NCBI RefSeq assembly: GCF_006439355.1
Contig: NZ_VFTG01000001.1
Span: 434,001 to 498,000 of the forward strand
DNA length: 64,000 nucleotides
From: Mesorhizobium sp. B4-1-3
GTDB taxonomy: Bacteria > Pseudomonadota > Alphaproteobacteria > Rhizobiales > Rhizobiaceae
Direction of reading: 5' to 3'
In this document: positions 33,562-41,977 of the stretch, piece by piece
Position numbering within the stretch: position 1 is the first letter of the stretch
How the letters are laid out: every line of letters begins with the position of its first letter
Notes under the pieces: model-generated
Databases searched by the model: none
The model's input: the letters and a program-made list of their open reading frames with translations, nothing else
What the model was told of the DNA's origin: nothing
Program-made: the position numbers and the translations under genes

Positions 33562-34530
33562 ATGAATTACAATTCGTCCAAATCCGTTTTAGAGACGTCG
33601 GGCGACCCGCTCACCGACATGTTGCGTGGCTTGCGCCTCGACGGCGTCGACTATGGCCGCTGCGTACTGGGTGAGCCCTGGGCCGTTTCCTTCCCAGCTC
33701 AGAAGGCTGCGCGCTTCCATTTCATCGGACAGCAGGGCTGCTGGCTGTTCTCGCCGGCGAAGGAATGGATCGAGCTCTCGGTGGGCGACGCGCTGCTGAT
33801 CCCGCGCGGCGCCGAGCATGTGCTGGCGAGCGCGCCCGGCGTGCCGCCGGTGCCGATCGGCCGCTACACGATCGAGCCGGTGTGCGAGAACATCTACGAT
33901 GTCTCGAACGGCTGCGACGGCTGCAAGACCCTGCTGTTTTGCGGCTCGATGCATTTCAACCTCGACGGCTCGCATCCGCTGCTGGAGATGATGCCGGACC
34001 TCATGCAGGCGCATAAGCTGATGGCGAATGCCCCCGGCATCCAGCACCTGCTCGACGGGATGGCCGGCGAGGTGACGATGGACCGGGTCGGCTCCGGCGG
34101 CATCCTCGCCCGCCTGGCCGATGTGCTCGCCGCCACCATCATCCGCTCCTGGGTGGAAAATGGCTGCGGCGATGCCACCGGATGGATCGCCGCCGTGCGC
34201 AACCCGGACGTCGGCAAGGTGCTCGCCGCCATTCACCTGCAGCCGGAGCGCGACTGGACGGTGGAGGCGCTGGCAAGGATGATGGGCGCCTCGCGCTCCG
34301 CCTTCGCGCAACGCTTCGCCACCGTGGTCGGCGAGACGCCGGCTAAGTATGTCCTGCGCGTGCGTATGCACCAGGCAAGGCAATGGCTTGGCCGCGACGG
34401 CATGCGGGTCTCGGTCGCGGCCTCGAGATTGGGCTACGATTCGGAAGCCTCCTTCAGCCGCGCCTTCAAGCGGGTGATGGGCGTGGCACCGAGCCATTTC
34501 CGTCACACCGGCGCCGAGGAGCAATCCTGA
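33562..34530 (+). CDS. AraC-family transcriptional regulator with cupin-type N-terminus
   Basis: The ATG at 33562 gives 322 residues. The N-terminal half is a cupin-like sensor domain (AraC_binding_2/Cupin_6 type) with GDALLIPRGAEHVL. The C-terminal half has two helix-turn-helix motifs (WTVEALARMMGASRSAFAQ and MRVSVAASRLGYDSEASF). It is divergent from the MFS transporter and probably activates that gene through the direct repeats at 33489-33520. Confidence 0.93.
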   Translation: MNYNSSKSVLETSGDPLTDMLRGLRLDGVDYGRCVLGEPWAVSFPAQKAARFHFIGQQGCWLFSPAKEWIELSVGDALLIPRGAEHVLASAPGVPPVPIGRYTIEPVCENIYDVSNGCDGCKTLLFCGSMHFNLDGSHPLLEMMPDLMQAHKLMANAPGIQHLLDGMAGEVTMDRVGSGGILARLADVLAATIIRSWVENGCGDATGWIAAVRNPDVGKVLAAIHLQPERDWTVEALARMMGASRSAFAQRFATVVGETPAKYVLRVRMHQARQWLGRDGMRVSVAASRLGYDSEASFSRAFKRVMGVAPSHFRHTGAEEQS

Positions 34531-34632
34531 CATCCGGCAGGCTGCCCGCTGGAGGAATGGCCAAATCTTTTGGACGACGCGCCATTCCCCGCCGGTCGGG
34601 ACAGCATAAGCTCGATGGCGGAGGAAACCGCC

Positions 34633-35064
34633 ATGCCCAATCATCTTGCATCGCTTACGGTTGCGGCACTTGCCATCCTGCCGGGCCGGGCTTTCGCGCT
34701 GGAAGACAGCTACCTGTCCGCCGACAAGATTCCTTATGCCGTCGAGGCGCCCGGCCAGCCGCAGCGGCTTGGTCGGCTGTGGGGCGAGCGCGCGGAGGGA
34801 CCGGCCGGCACGCTGCTGAAAGTTCCCGGCAATTGGCGCGCGCCAGTCCACGCCCATACGGCCGATTACCGCGCCGTGGTCATCAAGGGCCTTTGGGCGC
34901 ACTGGCAGATGCAGGGCGGCGAAGCCACCAAGGTTAAGTTGCCGCCCGGCTCCTACTGGACCCAGAAGGCCAACGAGATGCATGACGACGCCTGCCTGTC
35001 AGACACCGAATGCGTCATCCTGCTGATCAACGACGCGCCTTACGACACCTATCTGCCGAAGTAA
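34633..35064 (+). CDS. Exported DUF4437-like cupin protein
   Basis: The ATG at 34633, with GGAGG about eight bases upstream, gives 143 residues. A signal peptide covers about residues 1-22 (ending GRAFA-LED). The mature part resembles a cupin with RAPVHAHTADYRAVVIKG and PGSYWTQKANEMHDD, similar to DUF4437 proteins. The two histidines of VHAH may bind metal. The function is unknown. Confidence 0.65.
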   Translation: MPNHLASLTVAALAILPGRAFALEDSYLSADKIPYAVEAPGQPQRLGRLWGERAEGPAGTLLKVPGNWRAPVHAHTADYRAVVIKGLWAHWQMQGGEATKVKLPPGSYWTQKANEMHDDACLSDTECVILLINDAPYDTYLPK

Positions 35065-35084
35065 GCCAGCAGGCCGGCCGGTCG

Positions 35085-36188
35085 CTATCCGGCGTGACGC
35101 AGGCTCACCCCGCTGCCCTTGTCGAACATCACCACCTTTTCCGGGTTCCAGGCAAATCGCACCGGCTGTTCGATCGCGACATCGGTCCTGGCCGGCACTG
35201 TGGCCCGCAGCATCGTGTCGCCCACCCTGAGCGTCACGATCTTCTCGACGCCATGGTTTTCGACATCGTGGACCCGCGCCTCGACCGGCGCCCCGCTTTC
35301 CAGATAGACGTCCTCGGGTCGAATGCCGAAGACGAGCGGCCGACCGTCGGTCGCGCCGCTCGTCCTGCCCCCGCCAAAGGTTTTGGCCCCAGTTGACAGT
35401 GGTAGTTCGAAATTCATCGGAGCCATCACCGCGCGGTCGTTAACCAGCTTGCCGTCGATGAGGTTCATCGGCGGCGAACCGACGAAGCTCGCGACATAGG
35501 TGTCGCGCGGATTGTTGTAGATCTCCTGCGGCGTGCCGGTCTGGACGATGCGGCCATGGTTGAGCACACCGACCTTGTCACCCATCGACATGGCCTCGAT
35601 CTGGTCATGCGTGACGAACAGGAACGTGGCGCCGAGCTGCATCTGCAGGTTCTTCAGCTCCGTGCGCAGCGCCTCGCGCAGCTTGGCGTCGAGCGCCGAC
35701 AGCGGCTCGTCCATCAGGAAGACACGCGGCTTGCGCACGATCGCGCGGCCGATCGAGACGCGCTGCATCTCGCCGCCGGAAAGCCGGTCGGTCTTGCGGT
35801 CGAGCAGATGCTCGATACGAAGCGTGCGGGCGGCGCGCGCGACGCGATCCTTGATCTCGGCATCCGGCAGACGGCGGATCTTCGGCTTCAGCGGGAATTC
35901 GAGATTCTGCCGCACCGTGTAGCGCGGATAAAGCGAATATTGCTGCAGCACCAGCGCCACATCGCGTTCGGCCGCGCCCCAATCGGCGACATCGACGCCG
36001 TCGATGAAGACCTGGCCCTCGGTCGGCTTATCGAGCCCGGCGATCAGGCGCAGGGTCGTCGTCTTGCCGGCGCCCGTCTCGCCGAGTAGCACGAAGAACT
36101 CGCCGTCGGCGATGTCGAGATTGAGATTGGACAGCGCGGTGTGGTTGCCGAATGTCTTGGAGATGTTCTTCAGCTGGATATGGGCCAT
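35085..36188 (-). CDS. Carbohydrate ABC transporter ATP-binding protein (MalK/UgpC type), second copy
   Basis: The 367-residue ATPase has Walker A GETGAGKTT, signature LSGGEMQR and Walker B VFLMDEPLSALD. A C-terminal TOBE domain (from about residue 235, with VFGIRPEDVYLE) is typical of the CUT1 family. It overlaps the preceding ATPase gene by one base. Systems with two distinct ATPases, two permeases and a small membrane protein resemble the rhizobial glycerol transporter GlpSTPQUV. It is the last gene of the operon. Confidence 0.93.
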   Translation of the reverse strand: MAHIQLKNISKTFGNHTALSNLNLDIADGEFFVLLGETGAGKTTTLRLIAGLDKPTEGQVFIDGVDVADWGAAERDVALVLQQYSLYPRYTVRQNLEFPLKPKIRRLPDAEIKDRVARAARTLRIEHLLDRKTDRLSGGEMQRVSIGRAIVRKPRVFLMDEPLSALDAKLREALRTELKNLQMQLGATFLFVTHDQIEAMSMGDKVGVLNHGRIVQTGTPQEIYNNPRDTYVASFVGSPPMNLIDGKLVNDRAVMAPMNFELPLSTGAKTFGGGRTSGATDGRPLVFGIRPEDVYLESGAPVEARVHDVENHGVEKIVTLRVGDTMLRATVPARTDVAIEQPVRFAWNPEKVVMFDKGSGVSLRHAG

Positions 36189-37291
36189 TACAGTCTCACT
36201 CCGAGCGACTTGCCGCTCGCGGCGTCGAAGAAATGCGCTTGCGAAGGATCGATGCGCGCATAGACCTTTTCGCCCGCGCCGCTGATGAAGCCGCTCTTGG
36301 TGCGGGCGCGCAGCATGTTGGAGCCGACTTTCAGGTCGACGATGTCGAAGGAGCCGAGCGGCTCGACGATTTGCGTTTCGACCGGCAGGAAGCCGTCCGT
36401 CGCCTCGCGGCGCACCAACACGCCCTCCGGCCTGATGCCCAAGGTGAGCTGGCCGCCGGCATGGCCGTTGAGCTTGGAAAGCAGCGCGCGCGGAAACTCG
36501 AAGCCCGCGGCCGCGTTGCCGACCGTGACCGACGCGGCCGAGCCGGTCTCGGCGACCTTGGCCTCGGCGACATTCATCACCGGGCTGCCGACGAACTGCG
36601 CGACGAAGAGGTTGGCCGGGTGGGAATAGACCTCGTCCGGCGTGCCAACCTGCTGCAGCACGCCTTCATGCATGATGACGATGCGGTCGGCGAGGCTCAT
36701 CGCCTCGATCTGGTCATGCGTCACATAGATGCTGGTCGAGCCCTGCTTGATATGCAACCGCTTGATCTCGGCGCGCATCTCCTCGCGCAGCTTGGCGTCG
36801 AGCGCGCCGATCGGCTCGTCCATCAGCATCGCCTTCGGACGCCGCACCAGCGCCCGGCCGATGGCCACGCGCTGCATGTCGCCGCCCGACAGCGCCGAGG
36901 GCTTCTTGGTGAGCAGGTCGGTGATCTGCAGCGTCTTGGCCACCGATCGCACCTCGGTGTCAATCTCGCTTCTGCTCTTGCGCGTCGCGCGCAGCGGGAA
37001 GGCGATGTTCTCGTACACGTTCATATGCGGGTAGAGCGAGAACGACTGGAACACCATGGCGATGTCGCGATCGGCCGCTTTGAGTTGCTGCACCGGCTTG
37101 CCGTCGATCAGTATGTCGCCCTGGTCGATGGTCTCCAGCCCGGCGATGGCACGCAGCGTCGTCGTCTTGCCGCAGCCCGATTGCCCGAGCAGCACGATGA
37201 ACTCGTTGTCGTCGATCTTGAGGTTCAGGTCCTTGATGACCTGGACGGCGCCGAAGAATTTCTGGACGCCGCGAAGCTCTATCTTGGTCAA
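36188..37291 (-). CDS. Carbohydrate ABC transporter ATP-binding protein (MalK/UgpC type), first copy
   Basis: This 367-residue protein has Walker A GQSGCGKTT, signature LSGGDMQR and Walker B AMLMDEPIGALD, then a TOBE domain with LGIRPEGVLV. It and the next ATPase are the same length but clearly diverged, so they probably act as a heterodimer. It overlaps the small membrane protein gene by four bases. Confidence 0.93.
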   Translation of the reverse strand: MTKIELRGVQKFFGAVQVIKDLNLKIDDNEFIVLLGQSGCGKTTTLRAIAGLETIDQGDILIDGKPVQQLKAADRDIAMVFQSFSLYPHMNVYENIAFPLRATRKSRSEIDTEVRSVAKTLQITDLLTKKPSALSGGDMQRVAIGRALVRRPKAMLMDEPIGALDAKLREEMRAEIKRLHIKQGSTSIYVTHDQIEAMSLADRIVIMHEGVLQQVGTPDEVYSHPANLFVAQFVGSPVMNVAEAKVAETGSAASVTVGNAAAGFEFPRALLSKLNGHAGGQLTLGIRPEGVLVRREATDGFLPVETQIVEPLGSFDIVDLKVGSNMLRARTKSGFISGAGEKVYARIDPSQAHFFDAASGKSLGVRL

Positions 37292-37524
37292 TGCTGCGCC
37301 CCCGCATTATGCGCCTGCTGGCCGGCCCCGTGCCCGGTGCCGGCTTGCTCCTCGCGCGGGATCTTGGAGGTGACGTTGAAGCCGATCAGGCCGATCAGGA
37401 TGATCGTCACGCCATAGGTGTGGAGCAGCATGTTCCACGGCTGGCAGAGCGCGACGATGCCCAGCACCATCAGGATTTGCGAGCCCGGCTCCAGATATTT
37501 CTCGTTCATCGCGCGAAAGCTCAT
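37288..37524 (-). CDS. Small two-helix membrane protein of carbohydrate ABC operon (DUF2160/GlpU-like position)
   Basis: The ATG at 37524 overlaps the permease stop (ATGA) and gives 78 residues; a second ATG is at 37509. Two hydrophobic segments (about 17-32 and 37-52) are followed by a polar tail with HGAGQQAH. The same slot in the rhizobial glycerol transporter operon holds a small membrane protein of unknown role. Conserved placement with four-base overlaps on both sides argues that it is real and part of the transporter. Confidence 0.75.
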   Translation of the reverse strand: MSFRAMNEKYLEPGSQILMVLGIVALCQPWNMLLHTYGVTIILIGLIGFNVTSKIPREEQAGTGHGAGQQAHNAGAQH

Positions 37525-38480
37525 TTGCGGATCGCTCCGAAGGACATGCCGCGCAACAGATGGTTGCGGAGCAGGAAGGTGAAAATCGCGACCGGCAGCA
37601 GGAACAGGAACGTGCCGGCGGCAATCACCGTCCAGTCCGGCAGGCCGGAGCCGACCTGGCTCGGGATGAAAGGCGGTGCGGTCTGGGCGCGACGGTTGGT
37701 CATGATCAGCGCGAAGGCGTATTCGTTCCACGCCGTGATGAAGCAGAACACGGCCGTTGCGGCGATGCCGGTCGCGGCTTCGGGCAGCACGATCTTGAAG
37801 AAGGCTTCCATGCGCGTATAGCCGTCGACGAGCGCCGCCTCCTCATATTCCTTCGGGATCTCGTCGATGAAGCCCTTCATCAGCCAGACCGAGAAGGACA
37901 GGTTGAAGGCGGTGTAGAGGATGATCAGGCCGAGATGGGAATCGTTCAGTCCCACGGCCCGGTACATCAGGAACATCGGGATCGCGACCACCACCGGCGG
38001 CAGCATGCGCGTCGACAGGATGAAGAAGAGCAGGTCCGCCTCCCCCTTCACCTTGAAGCGCGAGAAGCCGTAGGCGGTGAATGTGCCCATGCCGACGGCA
38101 AGCACGGTCGAGGTGATCGCCACGATCAGCGAATTCATGAACCGGTTCGGATAGCCCGACCACTGCACGGCGCCCTTGCCGTCGCGCACGATCTTCTCGC
38201 CGCCGTCGAAGACGACGCGTTCCCACCACGGGGCGGCCGCGTACTCTTCCGGCGTCGGCGGGCTGCGCAGTTGCGAGCGCTTGGTGAACAGCTTGACGAA
38301 GGGCGATATCTCCGGCTGGAACACGACCGTCGGCGGGATTGTCGTGGCGAGGTTGCGCGGCTTGAAGGCCGTCGAGGCGATCCAGTAGATCGGCGCCAGG
38401 AAGATGATCGTCACCACCAGCACGGCGACGATTGCCGCGCGGTTAAAGGCGACCTCGGAAGAAGTGCGGACAGCAGCCAT
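37521..38480 (-). CDS. Carbohydrate ABC transporter permease, MalG type
   Basis: The 319-residue protein has six membrane segments and the EAA loop EEAALVDGYTRMEAFFKIVLP near residue 215. A polar insertion of about 80 residues after the first helix (40-120) is longer than in typical MalG. It pairs with the MalF-type permease whose gene ends one base upstream. Together they form the channel of the transporter. Confidence 0.93.
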   Translation of the reverse strand: MAAVRTSSEVAFNRAAIVAVLVVTIIFLAPIYWIASTAFKPRNLATTIPPTVVFQPEISPFVKLFTKRSQLRSPPTPEEYAAAPWWERVVFDGGEKIVRDGKGAVQWSGYPNRFMNSLIVAITSTVLAVGMGTFTAYGFSRFKVKGEADLLFFILSTRMLPPVVVAIPMFLMYRAVGLNDSHLGLIILYTAFNLSFSVWLMKGFIDEIPKEYEEAALVDGYTRMEAFFKIVLPEAATGIAATAVFCFITAWNEYAFALIMTNRRAQTAPPFIPSQVGSGLPDWTVIAAGTFLFLLPVAIFTFLLRNHLLRGMSFGAIRK

Positions 38481-38481
38481 C

Positions 38482-39387
38482 TCAGCGCTCCTTCACCTTG
38501 TTGAGGTATTTGACGTAGATATTGGTGATCGCCAGCACCATGATGAGCACGATATAGGCCATGGCGCAGGAGCGCCCGGTCTGCCATTCCTGAAAGGCCA
38601 TCTTGTAGAGCCGGATCGAGATCAGCTCGGCCGTCGGCTGGCTGGTCAGGATGTAGGCGAGATCAAAGGTCTTGAACGCTTCCATGGTGCGGAAGATGAC
38701 GGCGATCATCAGGATCGGCGCGACCAGCGGCAGCGTGATGCGGAAGAAAGTGTAGAACGGCCCGGCCCGGTCGATCGCAGCGGCCTCGTAAAGATGCTTC
38801 GGCACTGCCGAGAGGCCGGCAAGCGACAAGAGCATGACGAAGGGCGACCACATCCAGATGTCGGTGAGCGCGACCGCGTAGAGCGCCATCTTCGGGTCGG
38901 CCAGCCACTCGAAAGTGCCGAGCCCGAGCGCATAGTTGATGATGCCGAAAGACGGATCGTAGAGCAGCTTCCAGAACAGGCCCACCACCGCCATGGAAAG
39001 CATCATCGGCAGAAGCAGCAGCGTCGTCAGCAGCCCCTTCATCGGTATGTCGCGGTTGAGCAGCATCGCCACGCCAAAGCCGACGAAGAGCTGTCCGGCA
39101 ACCGAGATGATGACGTATTTCGCGGTGATGGCGAAGTTCGACCAGACATAGGGATCGTTGAGCAGGTCGCGATAATTCTGCAACCCGACGAAATTGGCCG
39201 GCGCATTGGTCGAGGCGCGGAAGTCGGTGAACGAGTAGCCCAGCGAATAAATCAGCGGGAAGATGTTGAAGACGATCAGGAACAGGATCGTCGGAATGAT
39301 GAACAGATTGCGGATCGAAATATCGCTGAGGCCGCGCGCCGCGGCCCGCGAGGACCTGTCGAGCGTGGTGATCATCGTGGTCGCCAA
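38482..39387 (-). CDS. Carbohydrate ABC transporter permease, MalF type
   Basis: This 301-residue protein has six membrane helices and the EAA-type loop YEAAAIDRAGPFYTFFRITL. The N-terminal part includes NLFIIPTILFLIVFNIFPLI, standard for CUT1 permeases. It is preceded by a terminator-like hairpin (39417-39443) that separates it from the binding-protein gene. Confidence 0.93.
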   Translation of the reverse strand: MATTMITTLDRSSRAAARGLSDISIRNLFIIPTILFLIVFNIFPLIYSLGYSFTDFRASTNAPANFVGLQNYRDLLNDPYVWSNFAITAKYVIISVAGQLFVGFGVAMLLNRDIPMKGLLTTLLLLPMMLSMAVVGLFWKLLYDPSFGIINYALGLGTFEWLADPKMALYAVALTDIWMWSPFVMLLSLAGLSAVPKHLYEAAAIDRAGPFYTFFRITLPLVAPILMIAVIFRTMEAFKTFDLAYILTSQPTAELISIRLYKMAFQEWQTGRSCAMAYIVLIMVLAITNIYVKYLNKVKER

Positions 39388-39416
39388 AACCCTGCTCCGG
39401 ATGCTTGAAAAACAAA

Positions 39417-39443
39417 CGGAGGAGGCTTTTGAGGCCTCCTCCG
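39417..39443 (-). terminator. Attenuating hairpin between binding-protein and permease genes
   Basis: CGGAGGAGGC and GCCTCCTCCG pair around a short loop. Read on the minus strand it is followed by TTTGTTTTT, so it looks like a rho-independent terminator 13 bases after the binding-protein stop. It would let the periplasmic protein be made in excess over the membrane parts. Confidence 0.75.
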
Positions 39444-39456
39444 TGAGGTATGCCGA

Positions 39457-40773
39457 TTACTTCACGCGGCCGTATTTCTTGAAGGTCGCGTTCCAGTCGG
39501 CGGCAAGCGCGTCCAGCGTTTCCTTGGCGGTGCCAGATCCGCCGATCATGTAGGGATAGATGCGCTGGTTGAGCTGCTGCAGCAGTTCGGCATATTCCGG
39601 CACCGCCCAGAAATCCTTCACCTTGAACATGGTCTCATAGAAGGCCTTGTTGTACGGCGTGGCGCTCTGGAACTCAGGCGACTTCAGCACCGCGGCGCTG
39701 CAGGTGTAGCCGCCGAGCGCAGCCCACTTCTTCTGGGTCTCGTCCTTGATGAACCATTCGAGGAACTTCATCGCCTCGTCCTGCTTCTGCGAGTAGGAGA
39801 CGACCGAGATGCCCTGGCCGCCAAGCGCCGCGAACTGGTCGCCATTTGGGCCCGGAGGATTGGCGAAGAAACCGGTGTTCTTGGCGTTCGGGTTCGACGA
39901 CTCGTTGATCAGCGAGGGGAAGAAGGCGAAGTAGTTCATGCTCATCGCCGCTAGGTTCTCGGTGATCGCCTGGTTGTCCTCGACGAAGAACGACTTTGCC
40001 CAGCCCGGAGGCGTGAACTTGTAGAGTTCCTTATAGGCATCGAGCGCGGCGACCGCCTTCTCGGAATTGATGTGGCCGTCGACCTTGTAGGTCGCGTAAT
40101 CGCCGAGCTCGCCGCCATAGGAGAACAGCGCGTTCTCGAAGCCCATCGCCATCGCGTCATAGGAATTGTCGGTGTAGATGGCGATGCCGTATTTCTTCTG
40201 GTCCGGCCGGTAGAAGAATTCGGCGATGTCGCGCAACGCCTTGAAATCCTTCGGCACGTCGAGGTCGTAGCCATACTTGGCCTTGAAGGCTTCCTTCTCC
40301 TTCGGATCCTCGAACCAGTCCTTGCGATAGGACCAGCCGACGGCGTCGCCCTCGAGCGGGATTGCCCAGTACTTGCCGCTGTTGCCGGGATATTCGGCGT
40401 AGTACTTGACCGTCGCCGGCGCCATCACGTCGTTGAGTTTGTGCTTCTTGAAGAAGTCGGTCAGGTCGACATAATGACCGCCGGTCGAGCCCGCGCCGAG
40501 CCACTGCGAGTCGCCCACCACCAGATCGTAAGCGTCGCCATGGGCGTTGAATTCGGTGAAGGCCTTGGTCTGGAAATCGGACCACGGCGTGGTCTCGACC
40601 GTGATCTTGACGCCGGTTTCCTTCTCATACTCGTTGCCGAGTTCCTGCAGGTAGTTGGCCGGATCCCACTCCGCCCAGAAGATGGTGAGCGACTTTTCCT
40701 GCGCATGGACGGACGTCCCGCAGGCAAGCGCCAGGCCGACACCAGCAAGCACGCTGGTCACTATCTTGCGCAT
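39457..40773 (-). CDS. Carbohydrate ABC transporter substrate-binding protein (family 1, MalE type)
   Basis: The ATG at 40773 has GGGAGGA upstream and gives 438 residues. A signal peptide (about 1-24, ending SVHA-QEK) precedes a binding domain with TIFWAEWDPANYLQELG and WAIPLEGDAVGWSYRKDWF, typical of CUT1 sugar binding proteins. It is first in the operon. Its promoter region carries TGGT-N3-ACCA operators at 40937 and 41112, shared with the epimerase island. The ligand is unknown. Confidence 0.93.
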   Translation of the reverse strand: MRKIVTSVLAGVGLALACGTSVHAQEKSLTIFWAEWDPANYLQELGNEYEKETGVKITVETTPWSDFQTKAFTEFNAHGDAYDLVVGDSQWLGAGSTGGHYVDLTDFFKKHKLNDVMAPATVKYYAEYPGNSGKYWAIPLEGDAVGWSYRKDWFEDPKEKEAFKAKYGYDLDVPKDFKALRDIAEFFYRPDQKKYGIAIYTDNSYDAMAMGFENALFSYGGELGDYATYKVDGHINSEKAVAALDAYKELYKFTPPGWAKSFFVEDNQAITENLAAMSMNYFAFFPSLINESSNPNAKNTGFFANPPGPNGDQFAALGGQGISVVSYSQKQDEAMKFLEWFIKDETQKKWAALGGYTCSAAVLKSPEFQSATPYNKAFYETMFKVKDFWAVPEYAELLQQLNQRIYPYMIGGSGTAKETLDALAADWNATFKKYGRVK

Positions 40774-41125
40774 AGTTTTCCTCCCTTGTGCGCATTCTAT
40801 CGTGTCATGCGAACCGGCAGCGAAGCCGGCCTTGGTAGTTCCTCCTGTGATGGCACCTTGCCGGTTCCAGGCCTCCTCGCCCTGCCGGAAATGGAATGCG
40901 GCCATCACTTTTGATCCGCTTTATTTGGCTATAATCTGGTATTACCAATCTCAGCTTGGCGTCAAGCGCTTTCTTCAGCGACCGAAAGCAGCCGAAAGCG
41001 CAATCCCTACGATATCCGGGTGTTTTCCCTTGTTTTTCCTACTCAGCGATACGCAAGACCATTGTCACGATCTGCCCACCACAATTAATATTCGCACTTG
41101 GCTCCGCAATCTGGTCGAACCAGAT
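40774..41125. other. Regulatory gap upstream of carbohydrate ABC operon
   Basis: This 352-base stretch lies between the minus-strand TetR and binding-protein genes. It carries the promoter-operator at 40937-40966 and most of the palindrome at 41109-41127. No gene is seen. Confidence 0.7.
40937..40966 (-). promoter_or_regulatory. Promoter with overlapping operator TGGTATTACCA
   Basis: On the minus strand CTTGAC (40961-40966) and TAATAC (40939-40944) are 16 bases apart, with TGGT-ATT-ACCA (40937-40947) over the -10 box. TCTGGTATTACCAA is identical to the site at 25852-25865, and GTCAAGCGCTT beside the -35 box is also shared. This is the likely start of the carbohydrate ABC operon transcript. 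Confidence 0.65.
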
Positions 41126-41127
41126 TT
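41109..41127. promoter_or_regulatory. Perfect 19-bp palindromic operator AATCTGGT-CGA-ACCAGATT
   Basis: The arms AATCTGGT and ACCAGATT are exact complements around CGA. The core TGGTCGAACCA equals the site at 26034-26044. It overlaps the TetR stop codon and lies 175 bases upstream of the operator at 40937, a distance that would allow looping between the two. Confidence 0.65.
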
Positions 41128-41821
41128 AGACGGCTGGCGCCTTCGACGCCGCCGACATTCCTGCCGATTTTGCTTCTGATTCCGCCATTGCTGCGCGCAC
41201 CAGCGCCCCCGCCGCCCATTGCGCGACCGACATCATCTCGGCGCTGTCCAGCCCCCAGATGTCCTTCAGCACCGTGACCACCTCGACGCCGAACACCAGC
41301 GACAGCGCCTGCGCCAGGCGCCTGAACTGGCGCGGCTTCAGGCGGCCCTTGAGCGGCGCGATCGCATCCTTCAGCAGGTCGACGCGATGGCCGCGCGTGA
41401 AGGCGGGCTCCGATCCGAGCGTGCCGGCCTGGCGCCGCGCCCATTGATCGAGGGAGAGTTTCAGCGCCGCCTTGAACGTCGCCTCGAAGGCCTCGATGCG
41501 CGGCATCGCTGTGGCGAACAGATCCGCCACGCGCCGTTCGGCATCGTCGGAGGCCGACTTCCAAGTGAGGATCGGGCCGAGCCCCTCATCGACCACGGCC
41601 TGCACCAGCGCCGCCTGGCTCGGGAAATACCGGTAGGCGGTGGCGCGCGACACCTCCGCCGCCTCCGCGACCTCGCTGACCGAGGGTGTCATGCCGGACT
41701 GCATCAGCCGCGTCGCCGTTTCCAGCATCAACCGCCTGGTGCGGGCGCGCGCGCCCTTCTCGACGCCAGGCGCCTGGGCGGCCTCATCCTTGGCGACGGC
41801 TTGTTGACGTGAGACATCCAT
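41126..41821 (-). CDS. TetR-family transcriptional regulator
   Basis: The ATG at 41821 gives 231 residues. The N-terminal helix-turn-helix is clear ([29 protein letters not shown], about 45-73); the C-terminal ligand domain is not assignable. It is divergent from the Tm-1-like gene, with a small inverted repeat (41830-41843) just upstream of its start, so it probably represses itself and the Tm-1 operon. Confidence 0.92.
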   Translation of the reverse strand: MDVSRQQAVAKDEAAQAPGVEKGARARTRRLMLETATRLMQSGMTPSVSEVAEAAEVSRATAYRYFPSQAALVQAVVDEGLGPILTWKSASDDAERRVADLFATAMPRIEAFEATFKAALKLSLDQWARRQAGTLGSEPAFTRGHRVDLLKDAIAPLKGRLKPRQFRRLAQALSLVFGVEVVTVLKDIWGLDSAEMMSVAQWAAGALVRAAMAESEAKSAGMSAASKAPAV

Positions 41822-41829
41822 ATCAATAC

Positions 41830-41843
41830 GATACGCGCGTCTC
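41830..41843. promoter_or_regulatory. Putative TetR operator
   Basis: GATACGCGCGTCTC is a near-palindrome (GA-N-ACGCGCGT-N-TC) nine bases upstream of the tetR start and 135 bases upstream of the divergent Tm-1-like gene. The short, self-complementary form and the position suit a TetR dimer. Confidence 0.4.
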
Positions 41844-41977
41844 AAAAAATTGCAATGGCGCAATGCCAAGCAATAATAGGTCCCTCACCAGCGACAAGGC
41901 CTTCGCCGAGGAGCTTAAAGGTGGGGCAAGAAAGGCAGGCGGCAAAGCCGACCATGCCGGACGACGGGGAACCGCGC

